Assembly: GCA_032622095.1 (NCBI GenBank)
Contig: CP136067.1
Span: forward strand, 176,298,556 to 176,362,555
Source: Siphonodentalium dalli
Taxonomy: Eukaryota > Mollusca > Scaphopoda > Gadilida > Siphonodentaliidae
Length of the DNA: 64,000 nucleotides
Reading direction: 5' to 3'
Part shown: positions 57,560 through 64,000 of the stretch, piece by piece
How the letters are laid out: the number at the start of each line of letters is the position of its first letter
Position numbering within the stretch: the first letter of the stretch is position 1
The notes under the pieces: generated by a model
The model's database searches: none
The model's input: the letters and a program-made list of their open reading frames with translations, nothing else
What the model was told of the DNA's origin: nothing
Program-made: the position numbers and the translations under genes

Positions 57560-58030
57560 ATGGACACAATAAAGAGAGTTAGTTTCAGTGCGGGTAAGTT
57601 CAGAGCTAATAAATTCAATTCAGTTGCTAGAGGTTTTGTGCGCCGACTTATTCGACTACGAAATGATCTTCGTCCGTCCTTCCGCCCGTCCGGATTTGGG
57701 TACATTAAAGCCACATTGTGGTTTGCTATCCAAATTCATAATTTATTCGCTTTTGAATTTTTCTCTACCTTTCTAAGAGCATTATATTACATACAAAAAC
57801 GCATTGAATTCATTAAGTAATGAAAAATACAACTGTGAAAAAGAGCGTTCCGTGGTAGGCTATTCCTGATATGGTAGCAATAAAGAGCGTTTATCTGCCT
57901 TCTAGCGAAAACTTGAAAAATGGCTGTGACTTTGGCAAGGGTTTATTCGAGCACAAGAAGCCGGTATATCAATAGTTCGTTTATTTGTCGACCCATCGTA
58001 TCCGTCGCTCCAAATTACATAGTTAAAAAA
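57560..58030 (+). repeat. dispersed repeat with AAAGAGCGTT doublet (copy 3)
   Basis: Counterpart of 22440-22920. Doublet at 57840 and 57882 (42 bp) around TATTCCTGATATGG; ends near CGTATCCGTCGCTCCAAATT. Confidence 0.6.
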
Positions 58031-58384
58031 CGGAGGTTCGAATGAGCCATGTCCGTTTATCTTTGAAATCAACTCCTGCTACAGTTCGTTTCCTATTTAC
58101 ATAAAACTTCGGGACTTGGTTACCGGCACATTGCAGATGTGCAACAGGTAGGCCTAATATGGCTGAAGGGGTCACTCTCACCAAAAAAAACAGTGCTGAT
58201 TGGTACACAGGGTTTGAAAATGTGCTGAAGGGTACCCAGGTTTTGAAATCTCGTTCTAATTACTTTTATATTTCGTGTCTACCATGATTTCTGTTCCAGC
58301 ATAATTGTATATGCTGCAAGGAAAATTAAAATGAACTGAAAACAAACTGCTAATTGGTGCCAGACTTTTATAAACACAATTTAA

Positions 58385-58877
58385 AGGTACGGTTGGCCTT
58401 GGCGGTGGGTATCCTGTGAAAATATTTACACCCGTCAAAAACCGCCACAAACAGAAAGAACATCAAAATGTAGACAGACTTTGTCCGTATACAAATAATA
58501 AATATCGCATAAACAGTATGTTATTGTCATCTGTTTGACCATTGTTATGTAAACACAAGCATAAAAAGTTACTTTTCTGGTGTTTGTTTATATTATGATG
58601 GTAAACATAAAGAGCGTTCTTTGTTGTGAATTCCTGATATGGAACGAATAAAGAGCGTTTATGCCATTTGTGTGTGATTAGCCAGTAGCATTGAGCTGTC
58701 TTCTGTAACACAATCAGGCTCTTGCTTAGGTACAATATAGTAGGTCTTTGTGATAACATGCTGTTTACGCGATGGTCATGGTATATATGAACGAAACTGT
58801 ATGCGTTTTAATGTTTTTCTGTTTACGGTGTTTGGAACAAATATGAATATTTTCGACAACTAAGGCCACACGTGCCT
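58385..58877 (+). mobile_element. TTAA MITE (493 bp), intact
   Basis: AGGTACGGTTGGCC to CACACGTGCCT between TTAA 58381-58384 and 58878-58881. The left arm of the inverted duplication (about 21950-21960) has the single TTAA in the same context, which proves the insertion. AAAGAGCGTT doublet at 58609 and 58650 (41 bp here, one base lost). Confidence 0.85.
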
Positions 58878-59934
58878 TTAAGTAACGGTGTTTTGCCGAT
58901 CACAAACCCTGTGTACCCTTCAGCACATTTTCAAACCCTGTGCACCCCTCAGCACTGTTTTTGGTGAGAGCTACCCCTTCAGCCATAATATGATGACGGA
59001 AAATGTTTTTTTTTTAAATTTATTTTAGAGTTAGATTGACCGTTTCTAGACTTTTAGTGAATATGCAATTGAGTGCCTGTGAAATCAACTCCTCCTGGAA
59101 TTCGTATCCAATGACATTCCCAGATAGCATATGTCGTTCTTATCGTTAGGCCAACTCGACGTTGGCCATTTGACGTTGAACCAACGTTACATTTTCGTCT
59201 CAATGGGACGTTGGTAATGGGGCGATGACTGGGAAGGTTCCAACGCATTTGGGGCGACATTAAAGATGCACGCTTAGATTTGACACCAAGAATTGCTTGA
59301 GCGAATTTTCCACATAGTGTGCAGGAAAATGATAAAAAAATATCAGAGGCATCGTGGAATTCCGCATCATAGTCCGCATGTAATATGTGGAGAACGAATA
59401 AATAGTTAGAAATGGTTTTCCTTATATACCGCCTTTGTAATCATAATCGTTTTAAAATTTGAGACCATCATTGTAACTGTTTTCTCGGCTGGCAAAAAAA
59501 TAAAAACATGTCAAAACATCCTTATATGCAATCAAACATCCTATTAATGGGATTCGTAGGTATATGATATGTTTTTCTACTATACAAAAGTGCAAGTATT
59601 ACTTCTGTGGTGTCAAAATGGAAGGTGCATCTTTAAAGAATATCTTTAGCGTCCGCGTGTTTCCGACGTCAATGTTTTAAATAGCTACTCTTGTCAGTTG
59701 ACAACAAAAAATAAATAAGTAAAATAATTACCATTAATTTCAACTGAAGAGTACATGTGCTATCCTGTACTATTCGTGAACATTTCCTATGCGCAATTGA
59801 AGGAAACACTTATTTTCAAATGGGTAAGAGGGTAGTGCATATGTGTCTGCTCCACCTAGACCATTAGGGAAATAAATGGAAAAGCTAACTATTCAATAGA
59901 GTGGTCACTATAAATATTCAGCTTGTTCTCCAAA

Positions 59935-60290
59935 AAACCGCACATTATCTGCTTAGAATAGAATTTGTTTCAGGTAATTAATCTGTTTAATATCGCCTCA
60001 TTTTGAGTCGATAATGTGCTGAAAATTAGAGCATTTTAGTCACATTATATATTCATAATGAGGCGATTCTAAGCAGAGTATGTGCGGACAATGAAACAAG
60101 TAAGCCAACAAACGACTGTTCATGTGTACGCTCTTTAACATATGTTTTCACTGTGACCCGCGCCATAAAACGAAATAACGGGTATGAGTCCATTACCTGC
60201 TTATTTTAGAATCAAATAATGACAGTACGTACCTCTTTCAAATTACAGGTCGCTTATGTGCGTATTTGCGCGAGGATATGTTGCAATATT
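59935..60290. repeat. long TIR, inverted-duplication copy
   Basis: Same sequence as 10909-11450 without the hairpin insertion: CCGCACATTATCTGCTTAGA, GAGTCGATAATGTGCTGAAA, GAGGCGATTCTAAGCAG, TGTGCGGACAATGAAAC, CGCGCCATAAAACG, CGCTTATGTGCGTATTTGCG. It is the best copy in the window for defining this repeat. Confidence 0.65.
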
Positions 60291-60309
60291 GAGAGGAGGG
60301 TTTGTATTT

Positions 60310-60738
60310 CTAGGACGATGAATTGACGAAAGCCACATTGATCTTCTCTTCCAGATCAATGTCTGGTTGGAATGGGTCCTTTATCAAAACAGATGATTCA
60401 CGTATAGTGGATTTGAATTCACTTGAACAGTCTGCAGGAGTATGATCCGATGATTTGTTGTTAACAACGACGGATGATGAATCGGATTCAGTATTAAAAT
60501 TATTGTACAAAACATTGTTCAATTCTAGATACTGTTTTGCATCCTGAAACATTAGCATATTTGCAAAATATTCTTTTGGCAAATCAGATAATTTACCATC
60601 AACGTTTACAATAACAGTTGGTGATGTCACACAAGATACTCGATTTCTCCAAATCTGATCGAAATAAAATGGAACAATTATGGCCTGACCATCCATTGCA
60701 TGCTGTCTACAGGCATATGGCAGCAATACGAGTTTCAT
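60310..60738 (-). CDS. element-encoded protein fragment 2 (uninterrupted copy)
   Basis: A 142-codon frame: MKLVLLPYACRQHAMDGQAI.., then SPTVIVNVDGKLSDLPKEYF, KQYLELNNVLYNNF and an acidic, serine-rich tail ending EKINVAFVNSSS. It is the empty-site version of 11839-11976 plus 19611-19850. I do not recognise it with certainty; GQ.I.VP.D followed by NN.LY is reminiscent of Helitron-associated N-terminal modules. It stops 20 bp before the long TIR. An upstream frame (60764-61069) joins after a frameshift near 60745. Confidence 0.4.
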   Translation of the reverse strand: MKLVLLPYACRQHAMDGQAIIVPFYFDQIWRNRVSCVTSPTVIVNVDGKLSDLPKEYFANMLMFQDAKQYLELNNVLYNNFNTESDSSSVVVNNKSSDHTPADCSSEFKSTIRESSVLIKDPFQPDIDLEEKINVAFVNSSS

Positions 60739-60763
60739 ATAACTTTATAAATTATCCGTTGTT

Positions 60764-61242
60764 CTACAGAACAGGATGAGGGACTTGGTTTAAATTTACA
60801 ACATAAGAGGGAGGCACTTTGCCTTTAGGAAGTATGTTCTTACGTGACTGACGAAGAATATATTTTCCATCACTGTCTGGCTCATTGGAATTAATTACTT
60901 CGTATATAAGTGGGAACCATGTACAGGTTTCATAAGCAGCTCTTGATTTCCCTTGCTTCCTTTTGCTCGCCTGTTCTGGGATACAAAAGATGCAAAATTT
61001 ATGGCTGAAGGAGGAGAAACACATTTGGCATACAATATTGTCATCAGAGATGAAGAACTTGGAAGACATACCCCAGACAATGTTGTGTTTGAGGGTGTGG
61101 CAACTTTATCAGATATGTATTGCTTCAGCTTTGCGTGTCGGCGCAATGGTGGGTACATACCGACAGCTTCAACTTCATGCTGGTTGTTGAAGATAATAAC
61201 AGTCTCTCTGGGATAAGATGGGCTATTATATTTCCAATACAC
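60764..61242 (-). pseudogene. element-encoded protein fragment 1 (longer copy)
   Basis: Frame 60764-61069 equals 11486-11791 (C-x2-C, C.FC cluster; KRKQGK; VVNLNQVPHPVL). The frame from 61242 adds an N-terminal segment ..YPRETVIIFNNQHEVEAVGM.. and KLKQYISDKV missing from the left copy, where the homology begins abruptly at 11451 next to the TIR. The two frames overlap, so a frameshift near 61060 is likely. Confidence 0.4.
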
Positions 61243-61789
61243 ATATATATTGCATAATAATGATGAAAAGTATGGATAATTATGTCGTATATTGTGGGAA
61301 TGGCGTAATCTGGCAAGTCTGTCTTCCTGCCATCCCCAGTGTGGTGAATTTAGAAAGTGATAACAATAGTAAGATGGCCATGGGTGAGCCGTGCACAGAT
61401 TGTGTATATGTAATTTATGAGTTTAGGGCTTAGTTCAAGAGGGTGTGAAAATGGATACCACCGAGGCCTGTTAAATATCATGTGTATAGTTCAAATTCGG
61501 GTAGTATTTTTGGCGGACGAGGTTACAGGGACTACTGATTCGTATAGCTTGACGTTGATGTACACTTAACGGGTTATGTTTTGGGAGCAGTCTGGGCATC
61601 CTCGATTTTTGCATTTGATATTAGAATATGCGCTTATTATTTTCTCTGTGATGTGTTTTTTAATACTTACCAACTTTGATTTTGAGTCATAGTGTTATCT
61701 AAATTGTTCCAAGAGGATGGGAATGCATGAAATGGTAGCTGTTCGGAAAAGGTATTCATTAAGGGGGTACCTTTTGCGTAAGACAATAT

Positions 61790-62130
61790 ATTCACGATTT
61801 TCGCATCTGGAATATTCTAGCGTAGATTAAAAAGATTATGGGTCCGAGTATGGAGCCTTGAGGGACTCCGCATGTTATGTCCATTTGTTGAATTTATTTC
61901 CCTGAAGTTCAACATATTGTCGTCTGTTGTCTAGATAGCTTTAGAACCAAGACAGGGCAGTACCCCTTATCCCGTTATGATCTAATTTTAACATTAATAT
62001 ATCATGATATATCGTGTCGAATGCCTTTGAGAGGTCTTGGAATAGTGCTATTGTTGAATCCCTGGTTGTTTTATCATTGTTAATGGCTATTCGGTCCAGA
62101 AGTTGTGCGATTGGATGCAAATTAGAGTAG
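61790..62130 (-). pseudogene. reverse transcriptase fragment (CR1/jockey-type LINE)
   Basis: The reverse strand reads AQLLDRIAINNDKT, IALFQDLSKAFDTIYHDILM, GIRGTALSWF, SYLDNRRQYVEL and, one frame over, CGVPQGSILGP. DLSKAFD carries the first catalytic Asp of the RT palm and GVPQGSILGP is RT motif 4. Two in-frame stops (after SWF and after KWT) and a frameshift break it. The YADD box should follow but is not visible, so the fragment is truncated near 61800. Confidence 0.75.
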
Positions 62131-62139
62131 TTTGGACTT

Positions 62140-62390
62140 CAGGACTCTTGTGGAATTTCTCAACTTTTCCAATTGATTTTGTATACCGCTTCTGTGTAAT
62201 TGTTTTCAAGGACAGCTGAATCAAACTGTCGTTGGAAGGTGATGGGAGGGTCATCATTGTCTTCACAATAGGTCTTTTCTTGGGAATTTCTTAATTTGTT
62301 CACCTAACGTTGTGTGCCGCCTCTGTTCAATTGGTTTCTCACATAGCTGAAACAAACTGTCATTGGAAGGTGGTGGGAGGAACTTCCTTT
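62140..62390 (-). repeat. two diverged 131-bp tandem copies, possibly coding
   Basis: CCACCTTCCAATGACAGTTT (from 62377 down) and CACCTTCCAACGACAGTTT (from 62247 down) begin related units. In translation both give LP.PSNDSL.QL..K.I.Q.R.T..., suggesting a duplicated coding segment, but the 131-bp period puts them in different frames. Confidence 0.45.
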
Positions 62391-62577
62391 TCTTTACAAG
62401 AGGAGATCCCATGATCGATGGCATACCACTGACATGTGTTTCTCCATTTGTATTTGCCCAGTGTTCCTCTGTTTGGTTCTTTGGAGAAACCAGTATATAA
62501 CCCTTTTTCTTCACTAGTGCAGTCTTGCTTGGGTAAACTAGTAATTCACTGATTTGTACTGTGACTAGGACTGGCAA
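62263..62577 (-). CDS. unrecognised 104-codon minus-strand ORF
   Basis: Begins MPVLVTVQISELLVYPSK and contains GYILVSPKNQ, GSPLVKKRKFLPPPSNDSLF and a basic end. KKRK could be a nuclear signal. It lies directly upstream of the RT fragment on the same strand, so it may be the linker of the same LINE or an unrelated host exon. No splice site of matching phase was identified. Confidence 0.3.
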   Translation of the reverse strand: MPVLVTVQISELLVYPSKTALVKKKGYILVSPKNQTEEHWANTNGETHVSGMPSIMGSPLVKKRKFLPPPSNDSLFQLCEKPIEQRRHTTLGEQIKKFPRKDLL

Positions 62578-64000
62578 TAGAGGTTGCCACAGCTTAGCTC
62601 TTTGTTGAATTATTTTAATTCAAACCAATACCTCTCACAATAGAATAGTTGACCATTACCATAAGACAGAGTCTGACTGAGATGTATACTAGTACTGGCA
62701 GCAGCAACTAACACAGGAGCCGGTGCCTGACATGTACCGGTATCTTCTTTTGGCGGAATGCAGTCATAATGGTCAATATGGTGGCATATTGATATATGCT
62801 ATTGCAGTTTGCCCACGTGTGAACAAAGGACGTAGATTGGACACTGGAACAGTGTAACTGAGGCATATATTTCAAAATATGTGTCCCACCTTAATTAAGT
62901 TTGAGCCAACTGTTATATATATATGCTGCCGATGAGCCATCAACGAAGGTACAACATTTATCCTGATGTTTCCCTATGGCGTTGCATATACATGTAGCTT
63001 TCCGAATGTAAACATGGTGGTCTGTCTGCACCAGAAAAACTGAAAGTTCCACGAAAAGGCAATGCCCATCAGGCTGGATTCTGTATATAGCTCTCCCAGT
63101 GAGCAATTTGTTCTCATACGGATGAGGCAGACAACCGGTACTGGTTTTTATCAGGTTAATTACTTGAACTGACTGTGCCAGTGGCTGGGTTGTTAATTTG
63201 TGTTACCAATGATAACCGTTTTGCATAACATGCAGTTTGTTAAGTACTGCCAATTAATAATAACCTTCCTAATATTCTGCTCTGAAATGATGAAAAACTG
63301 CATCTGATGGTACTATACTGCAAGAAAGAAACATGTTTATTTTGTGTAAGATATTGATATGGTCCAATGTTAAATGAACATATTCAGTGATTTTAAAGGC
63401 ATGCTGTGTCAGAAGTGAAGACAACGAGAAGACATGCTACTATAGTATGATAACTCAATTTACATATCAATAAAATGTCTGTCTTAGCTAAAAATTCAAG
63501 TCATTAGTACAGCAGAATGGTTCTAGTATCAAGACTATGGAATTCTGTTAGTTATTTAGAGAGTGAGTTCCATGGGAAGAAGTTCATTAACTCAAGACAG
63601 TCTGTTTAAGCCAACATGAATAACATCACATTTAATAATGTAATGACAGCGTCGCTCACTGGAAAAATAAAGCAAAGTTCTGATGTAAAAGACATATATG
63701 TCCAAATTAATTGTGCTTGCATATAGTTCTTTTTAAATACTGAAATAGAATCTAATAAACCCGATATATAAGGAATACATTTCTTATTTAGCATTAAAAC
63801 GTCAACACAACAGGGAATTTTCTATCATATCTATTGTCAACATTGGGAGTACCCCAATTTATCTTAAACCGACTAATTAAACGATCGGCGATCGATTACT
63901 TCTAAAATGGAATATACTGATACTCATGATATGTGTACTTCAGAATCTAATATGCCCGATATGGGCACTCAAATGATAAGCTTGTTCATTGACAACTAAA
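62578..64000. other. no gene identified
   Basis: Non-coding stretch with unsupported short frames on the minus strand (62891-63106, 63606-63794). No repeat from the rest of the window was recognised here. Confidence 0.35.

Larger units (their letters stand above)
53540..60580 (-). repeat. right arm of ~7-kb inverted duplication
   Basis: Reverse-complement counterpart of 19611-26790 (anchors listed there); similarity runs on to about 61100, matching 11451-11976. Relative to the left arm it carries an insertion of about 790 bp (53762-54548, with a TTAA MITE) and another TTAA MITE (58385-58877). It lacks the LINE and the Harbinger-like MITE. Confidence 0.75.

Noticed and set aside
57560-57820. 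86-codon plus frame as a gene
   Set aside because: It lies within the AAAGAGCGTT dispersed repeat and is not open in the other two copies.
60953-61216. Plus-strand frames at 60953-61216
   Set aside because: They are antisense to the better-supported, duplicated minus-strand coding fragment.

Overview
The window reads as AT-rich, repeat-dense nuclear DNA of an animal, most likely a marine invertebrate. The grounds are split coding exons with GT/AG borders, poly(A)-tailed LINE insertions, BED-type hAT and SWIM-type MULE transposases, MITEs, and about ten copies of the 8-bp palindrome TAGGCCTA. I see no bacterial genes, rRNA, tRNA or CRISPR array. The phylum cannot be fixed from sequence alone; the text-like repeats near 25.7 and 55.2 kb resemble those I know from lophotrochozoan genomes (inference).

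Layout. 0-0.5 kb: CpG-rich, promoter-like patch. 0.5-2.2 kb: decayed Tnp2/CACTA-like transposase. 2.8-6.3 kb: the one convincing host-type split gene (SAMD3-like family), with an in-frame stop in its last exon. 7-11 kb: hairpins and a cluster of GAACAC/GTGTTC palindromes. 10.9-20.9 kb: a long-TIR element carrying a coding fragment, interrupted by a 7.6-kb LINE insertion that is itself internally duplicated and lacks its reverse-transcriptase core. 19.6-26.8 kb is the left arm of a roughly 7-kb inverted duplication whose other arm lies at 53.5-61.1 kb. Between the arms are decayed MULE copies (27.0-30.4 kb), a MITE with TIRs (30.8-31.2 kb), an unrecognised coding exon (33 kb), a hAT element (34.7-39.3 kb) nested in a TTAA-flanked MITE, satellites at 41.3 and 43.3 kb, and a larger MULE (45.9-53.3 kb) with a 26-copy in-frame minisatellite and a triplicated exon. 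61.8-62.1 kb holds a minus-strand RT fragment.

The inverted duplication and the tandem MULE units supply in-window 'empty sites', so several insertion borders and target duplications can be read directly: LINE 11977-19600 (10-bp TSD, one mismatch), a Harbinger-like MITE 20187-20862 (TAA), and TTAA MITEs 48779-49269 and 58385-58877. The hAT at 34681-39272 has an 8-bp TSD, ATTATGAT. Almost every coding segment is broken, so this is a stratified transposon graveyard around one or two host-type exon sets. Positions were read by eye; borders without a splice or TSD argument are approximate.
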